64,000 nucleotides of DNA, taken from NCBI GenBank assembly GCA_023665325.1, contig JAMPED010000002.1:1-64000 (forward strand), read 5' to 3'. The notes under the pieces were generated by a model, which searched no databases, had not been told where the DNA came from, and saw only the letters and a list, made by a program, of their open reading frames with translations. Origin of the DNA: Acetobacter sp. Lineage in GTDB: Bacteria > Pseudomonadota > Alphaproteobacteria > RF32 > CAG-239. Below, in pieces: positions 1 through 7,870 of the stretch. Within the stretch, counting starts at the first letter, position 1, and each line of letters starts with the position of its first letter. A program made the translations under genes and the position numbers.

Positions 1-1007
1 ACTGTTACAGCGTCGACATTCGTAATAGCCATTATATCGTTATCTACTGTTACAGTAACTACCTTTTCTGGTATAATGGGAACAACGGAAGCCGAACCTG
101 CCTCTACGTACTTTCCGTCTACCTTTACATACAACTTCTTGTCCATAATAACGAACAATGGTGATTGTGCGCCAGTCGGAAGCTCAAACGAAACTTGTGC
201 GCCTACGCCATCTTCCCTTATCTTCGTTATCTGTGTCTGAACATTCTGTATGTCTGTTGAATGAATTGTAGCTTGTTCTTGACTGCGTTTTACGCAACGC
301 TCTTCTAGTTCTGAAAGGCGCGACTGATAAGAACTAACAATCTCAGCAAGACGAGCTTGCTGCTCTTTCCGTAAATCATTGACAAGCTGGCTTGCTTCTG
401 TTTTAGCGGCCTCAAGATTTTTACGAATGTCATCCATCTCGTCTGCATACCGCTCAAACTTAGCAACAGTTGCACGCAGTTCTGTGATTTGTGTCTGTAT
501 ATTTTGAATAACTACGTCGTCCACTGTGCCTCCTCCAGCTAATACTTTTTCCAATGCGTCCATTTGCTTATTTGCATCAGATATAAGACGTTTAGCATTA
601 TTTATTACTGTTACGGCTCTTTGTAAAAGCTTTTCTATTGCTGACGCAGACATATAATCGTCTTTGTCTTCTTGCGACATAGAGCCGAGAGAAATACTTG
701 CTATCTTCGAGTGCGGGTCAACTATCGTTCCTTTTTGGGTAACTACATCGACAACAGCATCTGGCACTAACGGAATTTCTACATCTGTTATCTCTAACTC
801 TAATTCAAATATTGCGCCGTATTGCCAGTAATAATACTCTTGACCATCTTCTTTGACAACCCTAAAAGGCATTCTATTTCGATAGTCATTGAGTGGTGCT
901 TGATTTGAAAGTCCTCCACCAAGTCCTTTCTCTTTCGGTAATCTGGGCTTACGTGGCGGCTTCTTTTTTGGCGTATTAGCATCGGCTTCGTCGTATAACC
1001 TTGCCAC
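1..1007 (-). CDS. Coiled-coil structural (fibre-like) protein, cut by window edge
   Basis: Partial: the gene runs off the left edge. The start is a GTG at 1007; an in-frame TAG lies nine bases upstream and an AGGAGG sits about 12 bases before it, so no earlier start is possible. The first 80 residues carry a basic proline-lysine stretch and then NDYRNRMP and YYYWQYGA, both also present in the protein at 2286-3212, so the two are paralogues. After LGSMSQEDKDDYMSA comes a long heptad-rich coiled coil (Q, E, A, L rich), then a beta-rich part with VTVTVDN. A trimeric fibre or baseplate-attached protein is likely by position near tail genes. It has its own CAATATTG promoter motif at 1035-1052. Exact function unknown. 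Confidence 0.75.
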   Translation of the reverse strand, partial: MARLYDEADANTPKKKPPRKPRLPKEKGLGGGLSNQAPLNDYRNRMPFRVVKEDGQEYYYWQYGAIFELELEITDVEIPLVPDAVVDVVTQKGTIVDPHSKIASISLGSMSQEDKDDYMSASAIEKLLQRAVTVINNAKRLISDANKQMDALEKVLAGGGTVDDVVIQNIQTQITELRATVAKFERYADEMDDIRKNLEAAKTEASQLVNDLRKEQQARLAEIVSSYQSRLSELEERCVKRSQEQATIHSTDIQNVQTQITKIREDGVGAQVSFELPTGAQSPLFVIMDKKLYVKVDGKYVEAGSASVVPIIPEKVVTVTVDNDIMAITNVDAVT

Positions 1008-1034
1008 GGGTGCCCGCTACCTCCTGCGATATTC

Positions 1035-1052
1035 TGTACAATCAATATTGTT
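1035..1052 (-). promoter_or_regulatory. CAATATTG-class promoter candidate
   Basis: Minus strand reads AACAATATTGATTGTACA, 27 bases before the GTG at 1007 and just after a terminator. It is one of seven copies of CAATATTGAYTGT, nearly all intergenic, each 15 to 41 bases before a start codon. Confidence 0.55.
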
Positions 1053-1068
1053 CTTGCGCACACAAACC

Positions 1069-1105
1069 AAAAAATAGCAGCTATATGTTCTACACATAGC
1101 TGCTA
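1069..1105 (-). terminator. Rho-independent terminator
   Basis: Minus strand forms a perfect 10-bp stem TAGCAGCTAT / ATAGCTGCTA followed by TTTTTT. It lies 18 bases after the stop of the gene at 1123-2271 and separates it from the next promoter motif. Confidence 0.8.
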
Positions 1106-1122
1106 ATCTCGTATTAAATATC

Positions 1123-2271
1123 TTAAACAGTTGCTTCTGCTGCCCAATCAGCTTCCGTAAGTTCTTGCTCCTCGAATATACAATATGTCGAGGGGTTATC
1201 AGCGAACATATCTATAAGCTCTGCCTTATCTGCTTTCTCGAGCTCTACCAGCTCCGTATGGTCTTTTCTTAAACCACGAATCTTTCTGAAGAAAGCATTT
1301 ATCCACTCGTGCAATGTTCTTTCTTGGGACGATACATTTTCTCCCTCAAAGTCTAACGAGTCTGGCGTTCTGTCTGTTGCCGCATACGGGGCTACTCGAC
1401 GCTGACCAAGACCGTTCAATGTAATCGTCACATTATCAATTGCTGATACTCTGTCTGGGTAAATGTCCCATTTGTTTTTCTTGGCTGACCAGTTAGCGTG
1501 ACCAGACAAATACTGTGCGTCCGTATTCTGTGCTATATCAACAAAGAAACAACTTACGCCGATTTGTGTACCATTGTTTGGCTTTGTTTTTCCGTCTTCT
1601 AAAATGGACTGTTTCTCGCCCCAATTTTCTGCGTTTGACGGTGCCGTATAAAAACAGAACTGGTCAGCGGTAAAGTCGAATATAGATACTACTCTGTCTG
1701 CTGCCCCAACCGAATCTACATCAAATCCAGCTCTACGGCTCAACTGTTTTGGTGAGAAACGAGCGTCAGTCAAGTCAGTGAGTGGACTTGTCTTACCAAA
1801 GTAATAACTTCCGTAAAACTGAATGCCGCCCTGTAACTGTATAATTGCCGCATCGAGTTCTGCTTTGACAGCATTGATTCTGTCATTTACAACTTTTACC
1901 TGAATTGCTGTAAGCGGGTCAGTACTGGAAAGGTCAGAAACCAAATGAATATGACCGAGAACTTCTGGCGTGGCCTCTACTTCTTGGTGGCTTGCTGGCG
2001 CCGCCGATAATTCTGCAAGAGTCGGCAATCTATGAACGTGTCCAGCATCTGCCGCTTTGCCTGTTTGACCTACTGACGCCTCTGTAGCTGCTGGAAGTGG
2101 TAAGGTTGTCTCATTCAAAAGTACGTGACCGTAAGTTACGTCATTTGCGTGTACTTCTATATGAGAACGTCTGGCATAATTGACGAGTTCGTCATCAAGT
2201 TTTGCCCCTATTTCCTCTGTAGTTGGAAGTAATCTCTTTTCTCCGTTTAATACTGTAACTTTAACAGCCAT
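1123..2271 (-). CDS. Tail-fibre-like protein
   Basis: A 382-residue protein. Residues about 45-125 hold repeats of the type seen in phage tail fibres: YGHVLLNETT, AGHVHRLPTLAELSAAPASH and LGHIHLVSDLSSTDPLTAIQ, i.e. GH-V/I-hydrophobic turns followed by short helices. This matches the tail-fibre repeat style of long phage fibres by inspection. A helix near 130-150 (VVNDRINAVKAELDAA) may be a trimerising coiled coil; the C-terminal half is globular and unrecognised. It lies 14 bases after the paralogous gene 2286-3212 and ends its operon at the terminator 1069-1105. Receptor contact or baseplate attachment is inference. Confidence 0.6.
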   Translation of the reverse strand: MAVKVTVLNGEKRLLPTTEEIGAKLDDELVNYARRSHIEVHANDVTYGHVLLNETTLPLPAATEASVGQTGKAADAGHVHRLPTLAELSAAPASHQEVEATPEVLGHIHLVSDLSSTDPLTAIQVKVVNDRINAVKAELDAAIIQLQGGIQFYGSYYFGKTSPLTDLTDARFSPKQLSRRAGFDVDSVGAADRVVSIFDFTADQFCFYTAPSNAENWGEKQSILEDGKTKPNNGTQIGVSCFFVDIAQNTDAQYLSGHANWSAKKNKWDIYPDRVSAIDNVTITLNGLGQRRVAPYAATDRTPDSLDFEGENVSSQERTLHEWINAFFRKIRGLRKDHTELVELEKADKAELIDMFADNPSTYCIFEEQELTEADWAAEATV

Positions 2272-2285
2272 AATTCGTTATCTCC

Positions 2286-3212
2286 TTAATCGCCTTTACT
2301 ATCAGTATTGTCTTCATTGTCCTGATTTCCTTCATCTGGACTATCCGGCTTTTCTTCTTCATCTGGGTCAGTATCTTCACTCAGCCGTAAATTCTTTGTC
2401 TTAACAAGGAAATTCTTCTCCATAAATGGCAATACTTGTGTCATTAAATATACGGGTGGCAGACTTGCTAACCCTGTAAGCAATCTTGGCTCCTCTTCGT
2501 GTACATCGTAAATAGCAAGAAATGGAACTTCCTTTGGCATATCTTTAATGTCTATCTGCAGCTTTAACTGCATATTCGAAGCATCTACGCAAGTAAATTC
2601 CTTAAAAGTTGTTCCGTTGATAGTTATCTCTTCTTGGTCTTTTCTGAGAACACAAGTGAACGGAATATTATTCGCTACTGTATAGTTATCACTGACACCG
2701 GGGGCTTGCCCTATCATACTGTAAACATCAAGCGACATCTTGCTTGCCCTCCTATTTGCCTCTTCTGCTGCTATTTGTGTTGTTTCAGCCATCTCAATTA
2801 CTCTGCCTAAAAGCTCTTCCGTTTGCTTGGCTGTATAGTAATCCGAAGCCTCTTCTTCTGCCATACTACCGAGAGTAAGCTCTGCTACTCCTGTATCTTT
2901 ATCTACAACAGATTTTCCGTTAATACGAACATCAACAACGAAAGGCGGTGTCGGGTCAGTAAATGCGACCTCGTCGGTTATTTCAAACTCGATTTCCATT
3001 GTGGCGCCATATTGCCAATAATAGTAACCTTCCGAACCCTCTTCTATATAGTGATAAGGCATTCTGTTGCGATAATCATTCAAAAATGCCTCATTTGAAG
3101 TTCCACCGTGCTCATTAGCTGGAGCAGCGTGTTCGACAGCACGAGCGTAGTCGTCGTGTGTCTTAACTACGCTTTCATCTACTTGTGAATCGCTGTCAAA
3201 AAATCTGCCCAT
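2286..3212 (-). CDS. Structural protein paralogous to the one at 1-1007
   Basis: I chose the ATG at 3212 (MGRFFDSDS) because AAGGAGAG lies six bases upstream; a start 18 bases earlier would lie inside the portal gene. The protein is 308 residues. It shares NDYRNRMP and a YYYWQYGA block, then a beta region (EIEFEITDE), LGSMAEEEASDYYTA and a helix, in the same order as the partial protein at the left edge. After about residue 165 the two differ: this one has a compact domain instead of a long coiled coil and ends in an acidic tail rich in D, E and N. It starts two bases after the portal stop. The shared N-terminal module probably docks both proteins to the same virion site (inference). Confidence 0.6.
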   Translation of the reverse strand: MGRFFDSDSQVDESVVKTHDDYARAVEHAAPANEHGGTSNEAFLNDYRNRMPYHYIEEGSEGYYYWQYGATMEIEFEITDEVAFTDPTPPFVVDVRINGKSVVDKDTGVAELTLGSMAEEEASDYYTAKQTEELLGRVIEMAETTQIAAEEANRRASKMSLDVYSMIGQAPGVSDNYTVANNIPFTCVLRKDQEEITINGTTFKEFTCVDASNMQLKLQIDIKDMPKEVPFLAIYDVHEEEPRLLTGLASLPPVYLMTQVLPFMEKNFLVKTKNLRLSEDTDPDEEEKPDSPDEGNQDNEDNTDSKGD

Positions 3213-3213
3213 C

Positions 3214-5097
3214 TTACTCTCCTTCGCCACCCAATGTATCAGACATCTCTGGTAACTCTAAGTCTGTCGAAGACTCAGAACCATCACCCAAAAGGTCTGG
3301 CAATTCTAAGTCACCAGTATCGCCACCGTCACCTAAACCAAGGTCTCCGGCCACATCATCCGTGAGCTGTGTATCGCCCATATCGTCTAATGAGCCTTCG
3401 TCATCATCCCCACCAGCTTTTGGCTCTTCAGCAGTCATTGCCTCGTCAAGAGCTTTAACAAGCTGCGGGTTCGTTATAATCTCTTTTAACATTAACGAAC
3501 GAAGTTTACGAAGCTTATCAGCATCTTCAACTTGTGTAAAGCTAATAATACTCTCGTAAAGAGCTAACTTCGTTTGCTGTTCTTGCGCTTCTGCATTTCT
3601 TGTTTCATCATAAGCGCCAAATACTTTTACATCAAAGGCATTAACAAGTTTCGTCAACCCTTTTGCTAAAAGTACGTTATTGATTGCTTTCTTTATAAAT
3701 GAGCCAAGCAATCGTTTTACTCTCTGTACAGTGGACTTAAACCGCTGTGTGTACTGTTCTACTGCTCCACCACCATCAAGTCCACCAGCTCCTTCCGTGA
3801 AACCGTAATTTTGTTTCGGCGCGCGCATTGCTGAAAAGAAAGAGTTTACAAACGGTGTCAAATAATATAACTGCCCTGGGTTATATTCACCGCCAACAAG
3901 ATTAGCTGTAATCTTGCCTACACCGTTACTGGTAAATGAGTATATGTACGCGGGCTTCGATTGCGGGTTAAGGTATGACTTCATACCTTGCCGTCCCATT
4001 GATAACTGACCCTCGAACAACGAACGAAGTTTTACCTTCGCTGCCTCTACCTGCTGTTTCGAAGCAGTACCTCCTTCTACTTCTACAAGCATTATCTGTG
4101 CATTCTTTATTAACGATGCGAGAACAATACTGTCTTGTAAAAGCGAAAGGGTTTTCCACGCTGTATAAGCGTCTTCAAGAATTGAGTGCCCAATAGCTAC
4201 ATCATAAGTCTCTACTGTGCCATCCTCATTTTCTACTGTGAGCTGAACTGGCTTCGAACTCGTTGGAACGCCGAATGTTTCATAACAATAATCAAGGGCT
4301 GAATGAATTACTACATCTTGATAGTTAAGTCTATCCGCTTCCCAATCAAATGTATCGAAGAAACTGCGCTCTTTCCGAACTTCTATATAACCGATACATC
4401 TTTCATATTTAACAATAGGAAATACTGTATAAGTGTCCGTAAGCACAGAAAGATTTGGCATTATTGTGCCCGGGTCTCTTACATAAGTAGCTTCTTTTGC
4501 TGCACCCGCTGACTCAAGTGCTGAATTAAGTTTGTCGTCTAGTTTCTCTGTGGCTGAGTGCAACAAATCTACAGCCTTCGTCGAAGTAGCTTTTTCTTCC
4601 TTACTTGCTGTGACCTGCTCATTTGCCGCAACTTGTGCAGCAACAGATTTTTGAGAAAACTGCTCGAATTCGCCAATAGTTATACCATTCTTCAAAATAG
4701 AATAAGTAACTTTTTCTAGCGGTATGCAAAGGCGTTCATAAATATTTGATATTATCTGCTGACAATTAGCGTCTTCGGCAACAACAGAAACTAAGTCTCC
4801 GTTTGAATTTGGTAAAAGTACTTCACTCACATAGTCTGTGAGAATAGCAGCTGGCAAGCTGTCTGCCGCCATTATATCAAGCTCTTCTTGTTTTTGTTTT
4901 AGCTTTTGAGTTAACCCCGTGAACCCTTGAAATGGGTCAGAACCATTTGCCAAAGCACCCGCAAGAAATGTAGCCAAATCGGCCCCAAGAGCTTCTTTTT
5001 TCGCTCTTGACGCCTTTGTCTCTTTTGGTTTCGTGGCAGCAGACTTTGTTGTCGTTGCTGCTTTTGTTTGTTTAGTTTCTTGCGTCTGGTCCGGCAT
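3214..5097 (-). CDS. Portal vertex protein (T4 gp20-like)
   Basis: A 627-residue protein. The central part fits the portal family of T4-type phages: a clip and stem region with LKNAQIMLVEVEGGTASKQQ, a crown-side stretch SYLNPQSKPAYIYSF, then NYGFTEGAGGLDGGG followed by a helix with QRVKRLL, the equivalent of the conserved glycine-rich segment before the long portal helix. The N-terminus is K, T and A rich and disordered; the C-terminus is acidic (DDDEGSLDDMG and similar). Portals form the dodecameric ring through which the terminase packs DNA. Two genes further upstream stand between it and the terminase. Length is above the T4 gp20 norm because of both tails. Confidence 0.85.
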   Translation of the reverse strand: MPDQTQETKQTKAATTTKSAATKPKETKASRAKKEALGADLATFLAGALANGSDPFQGFTGLTQKLKQKQEELDIMAADSLPAAILTDYVSEVLLPNSNGDLVSVVAEDANCQQIISNIYERLCIPLEKVTYSILKNGITIGEFEQFSQKSVAAQVAANEQVTASKEEKATSTKAVDLLHSATEKLDDKLNSALESAGAAKEATYVRDPGTIMPNLSVLTDTYTVFPIVKYERCIGYIEVRKERSFFDTFDWEADRLNYQDVVIHSALDYCYETFGVPTSSKPVQLTVENEDGTVETYDVAIGHSILEDAYTAWKTLSLLQDSIVLASLIKNAQIMLVEVEGGTASKQQVEAAKVKLRSLFEGQLSMGRQGMKSYLNPQSKPAYIYSFTSNGVGKITANLVGGEYNPGQLYYLTPFVNSFFSAMRAPKQNYGFTEGAGGLDGGGAVEQYTQRFKSTVQRVKRLLGSFIKKAINNVLLAKGLTKLVNAFDVKVFGAYDETRNAEAQEQQTKLALYESIISFTQVEDADKLRKLRSLMLKEIITNPQLVKALDEAMTAEEPKAGGDDDEGSLDDMGDTQLTDDVAGDLGLGDGGDTGDLELPDLLGDGSESSTDLELPEMSDTLGGEGE

Positions 5098-5108
5098 TAC
5101 CGACTACC

Positions 5109-5936
5109 TCACTTATCTTCACTTTGCTTTAATACTGGTGCTGCTTCCTCTACAATGTCAAGTATCTCTGGCTTATTGCTTGTCTGTGGCATAAGCTCTC
5201 TACTCGGTGAACCGACAGCCGGCAAGTTATTATACTTAACATTGAGTGCGTTCTGTCCAACATAATGAAGTGCTCTTTCTTGGTCTTGAAGCTTTAATTC
5301 CGTCTTAATATACGAAAGAACCTCTTTCGGTATCTGCTGATTTATGTACTCCAAAATGTCTTTATTTGATTTATGGAACAAATCCATATTATATTTATCT
5401 TTCGGAGCCTCCGGCAATTCTCCTGCGTCCATAACAATAGCACCCTGTATCAGCTTCAAAAACTGAATAGGCGTCAATGTCTCAGACACAAAGTCAATTG
5501 ACGAAATCTTTCCTCTTGGGTTAATAAGAGCAGCAGACAACCAACGGTGATGTCCGTCGATTACAAAACGTCCATTAAATGTGATAATAGGCGGACCAAT
5601 CTCAATTACATCAGCAAAGTATCTGGGGCCGTCATCTTCTTTCATTCTCGGAAGAACAGCATCAAGGAATATTTCTCTCTGCGTTGGCAATAAAGACGAT
5701 ACTGTGAGCATCGTCTCTTCGCGCTTTATGTCTATATCATCTACGACATCCAAGTCAGTTGAAATATCACTTGCTGGCAACTTTGCAAGGTCAGAAATAT
5801 ATGCTCTGTATGATTGAGAACGCAGCTTTGATAAAAGCTGCAATTCTGCCTGACTGTTATACAAAGGAATATTTACATCTTCTTTTGACGATAGAGTCAC
5901 GAATGGCTCTATCTGCTCAATGGCAAGTTTTATCAT
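5109..5936 (-). CDS. ParB/sulfiredoxin-fold protein
   Basis: A 275-residue protein. The segment GRFVIDGHHRWLSA (about residues 123-136) is the signature loop of the ParB N-terminal (ParB/Srx) domain, which binds CTP or ATP or acts as a nuclease or kinase depending on subfamily. A partner motif is suggested by FADVIEIGPPIITF just before it. No helix-turn-helix DNA-binding domain is seen. It sits between the repeat protein 5948-7804 and the portal with gaps of 11 bases, in the packaging operon. Similar domains occur in phage structural clusters, where their role is unclear. DNA partition is not implied. Confidence 0.65.
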   Translation of the reverse strand: MIKLAIEQIEPFVTLSSKEDVNIPLYNSQAELQLLSKLRSQSYRAYISDLAKLPASDISTDLDVVDDIDIKREETMLTVSSLLPTQREIFLDAVLPRMKEDDGPRYFADVIEIGPPIITFNGRFVIDGHHRWLSAALINPRGKISSIDFVSETLTPIQFLKLIQGAIVMDAGELPEAPKDKYNMDLFHKSNKDILEYINQQIPKEVLSYIKTELKLQDQERALHYVGQNALNVKYNNLPAVGSPSRELMPQTSNKPEILDIVEEAAPVLKQSEDK

Positions 5937-5947
5937 AAATTACTCCC

Positions 5948-7804
5948 TTATGCAATCTTTGTTGGCGATACTCTTAATACGCCGTCCGCGCCATAAATAT
6001 TTCTGAGATATTGCTCGACCTCTGCCTGTGTTGAACTTGACGAAGCAGTAATCGTAAGCTGAAGAACTTTCGTTACATCTTTCTTATCTGTAACAAGTGC
6101 ATACCACTTAATCGTTGGAACCTGCTCTTCCGTTGTAAAAAGAACCGAAAAGTCCTCTTTTGCGGAAAGAACTCTTGCCGAAACCCCAAAGTCTTCGAGC
6201 GCTTTTGTTACTTTTATAGCGGTTTCTTTTGTAAGTTTATTCACCTGTCCTGCGATAGGGGTTTTCGAGGTGTAAACCACGTCACAGCCGAGATTATCGC
6301 CAATCTCTGTATCAATGTAACCCTCAATCTCTTCTTGGCTTGCGCGTGTCTTGGCTTTGGCAGCTACGTCTGCTGATGCGTCGTCCACGGGCTTACCTTT
6401 ATCTGTTGCCTGTGGGAACTCTACATCTTCTGTGGCGTCTTCTGTGGCTCCCATAGTATAAAGAATCTGGCGTCCTCTTACTTTGGAAAGAGAACCATTT
6501 TTCATTGCTGTACGAACACTCGAAACATCACCCGAATCTATATAGCCTTGTTCTCTCTTGTTGAAAGCTTGGAATCTGCTTTCGCAAGCTACAGCTTCTG
6601 TTGGTTGTTTATCTTGTGATTCTCTTTCGTCTTTCACAGGCTCTCCTTTTTCTTGTGTTGGTGTTTCTATGTCCTCTGTTGCAATAGACAAATTTCCTGT
6701 CGGCTCATTATCTATAATACTTTGGACATCGTCCTTCAAACTTATATAATAATCTTCTTCTTTTTCGTCGGTACCGTCATCCCAATCAACAAGCACCTTC
6801 GTTATAAAGTAGCGACTGTCTGAACGGAAAGCCCCCAAGAACATTTTTCCACGTTTATCTACATCCTTTCCGTCTTTACAAAATGCTGGCATCAGCTTAT
6901 TATACAAAAGGGAGCCTGCCCAATCTGGGTCATCTTGACTATTCAACAAATCTTCTTCCATATCAGCAAGCTCGCTGTAAAAGGTGTCGTCGTATTCTGG
7001 TTCACCCTCACAAGCTACTGCCTCTGTGGGCTGTTTGTCATCAGAGTCTCTCTCGTCTTTTATGGGCTCTGCATTATCCCCTTCCGTCTTTACTTCAGCC
7101 TTTTTGTTGGCTGGGTTATTTGAGCAAGTAGAACAATTTTGCTGCTCATCTGTACAAGCTACAAAATCATTATATGTGCAAACGTCGTTTTCTCTTGTGT
7201 CATTCGAGTATGTTGCTTCTTTTGCTGGACGAATAAGCTTGGCTCCTTTTATTTCATTAAAGTTGCCTACTGGCATCGTAACCTCATCTCCGGTATCACT
7301 AACAACAGTAATATTACGAGCGCCCCAAGCTGTCGGGTCGTCTTCTGATTTCGTAACTGTAAAAGTTGATTTATAGTTATCTCGCTTCCACTTAAACTTA
7401 TAGCCCACTTCAAAACCTGTCTGTGGGTCTTGTATAGTCTGTGCTTCTGCTGCACTTGCAGACTTGCGCTTAAAAACTGGGCGTTTTACACTCTCGTTTA
7501 CCGCTTTTGCCTGTTCCTGCAAATCGATTGTCTGACTCTTTTCCTTGCTCTCTTCGAGTACATCTATCTCTCCTTTCAATTTGCCATCCTTATCAAGCGT
7601 CAAATTGTTCTTCGGGTGTTCTACTCTCTTCGGAGCCACGCCAACCGAAATCTTTTCTTTTAACTGTTTTGCTTGTTCCTGAAAATCTCTACGAAAGTTC
7701 GTAGTATCGACAGGCATAGACGCAATTCCAGCAAATCCAGCACCTACTGGTGTAGCTGCCTCTGTTGCTGATTTCTTTTTCGGAAGCGAGAATTTCTTGC
7801 TCAT
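5948..7804 (-). CDS. Repeat-bearing virion-associated protein of unknown function
   Basis: A 618-residue acidic protein between terminase and portal. The N-terminus is basic and contains KKKSATEAA near residues 9-17. Two copies of a 22-residue unit, KDERDSDDKQPTEAVACE (about 245-266) and KDERESQDKQPTEAVACE (about 387-408), are encoded by two diverged 66-base direct repeats. TEDATEDVE occurs near residue 460. A CxxCSNN-like cluster (CTDEQQNCSTC) near 217-227 could bind metal. The units look like linkers between small domains, possibly protease-processed during head maturation. It has its own CAATATTG promoter motif at 7843-7860. Candidates by position are scaffold, prohead core or internal head protein; none is proved. 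Confidence 0.5.
   Translation of the reverse strand: MSKKFSLPKKKSATEAATPVGAGFAGIASMPVDTTNFRRDFQEQAKQLKEKISVGVAPKRVEHPKNNLTLDKDGKLKGEIDVLEESKEKSQTIDLQEQAKAVNESVKRPVFKRKSASAAEAQTIQDPQTGFEVGYKFKWKRDNYKSTFTVTKSEDDPTAWGARNITVVSDTGDEVTMPVGNFNEIKGAKLIRPAKEATYSNDTRENDVCTYNDFVACTDEQQNCSTCSNNPANKKAEVKTEGDNAEPIKDERDSDDKQPTEAVACEGEPEYDDTFYSELADMEEDLLNSQDDPDWAGSLLYNKLMPAFCKDGKDVDKRGKMFLGAFRSDSRYFITKVLVDWDDGTDEKEEDYYISLKDDVQSIIDNEPTGNLSIATEDIETPTQEKGEPVKDERESQDKQPTEAVACESRFQAFNKREQGYIDSGDVSSVRTAMKNGSLSKVRGRQILYTMGATEDATEDVEFPQATDKGKPVDDASADVAAKAKTRASQEEIEGYIDTEIGDNLGCDVVYTSKTPIAGQVNKLTKETAIKVTKALEDFGVSARVLSAKEDFSVLFTTEEQVPTIKWYALVTDKKDVTKVLQLTITASSSSTQAEVEQYLRNIYGADGVLRVSPTKIA
6581..6646 (-). repeat. Diverged 66-base direct repeat, copy 2
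   Basis: Encodes the second KDERESQDKQPTEAVACE unit of the protein at 5948-7804. Differences from copy 1 are mostly synonymous, which suggests selection on the peptide. Confidence 0.7.
7007..7072 (-). repeat. Diverged 66-base direct repeat, copy 1
   Basis: Encodes the first KDERDSDDKQPTEAVACE unit; pairs in register with 6581-6646. Confidence 0.7.
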
Positions 7805-7842
7805 TTATACATACCTCGACTTATATAATTTCGATTGTCTCT

Positions 7843-7860
7843 AACAATCAATATTGTTTT
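7843..7860 (-). promoter_or_regulatory. CAATATTG-class promoter candidate
   Basis: Minus strand AAAACAATATTGATTGTT, 38 bases before the ATG at 7804, in the gap after the terminase stop. Confidence 0.55.
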
Positions 7861-7870
7861 CGCTGCACCA

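Noticed and set aside
800..1063. An 87-residue minus-strand frame
   Set aside because: It lies in another frame than the paralogue of 2286-3212, which is supported by clear protein similarity and codes through the same region from a GTG start.
5109..5936. ParB-like protein as a plasmid partition gene
   Set aside because: No ParA partner, no helix-turn-helix and no parS-like repeats; it stands in the packaging operon.
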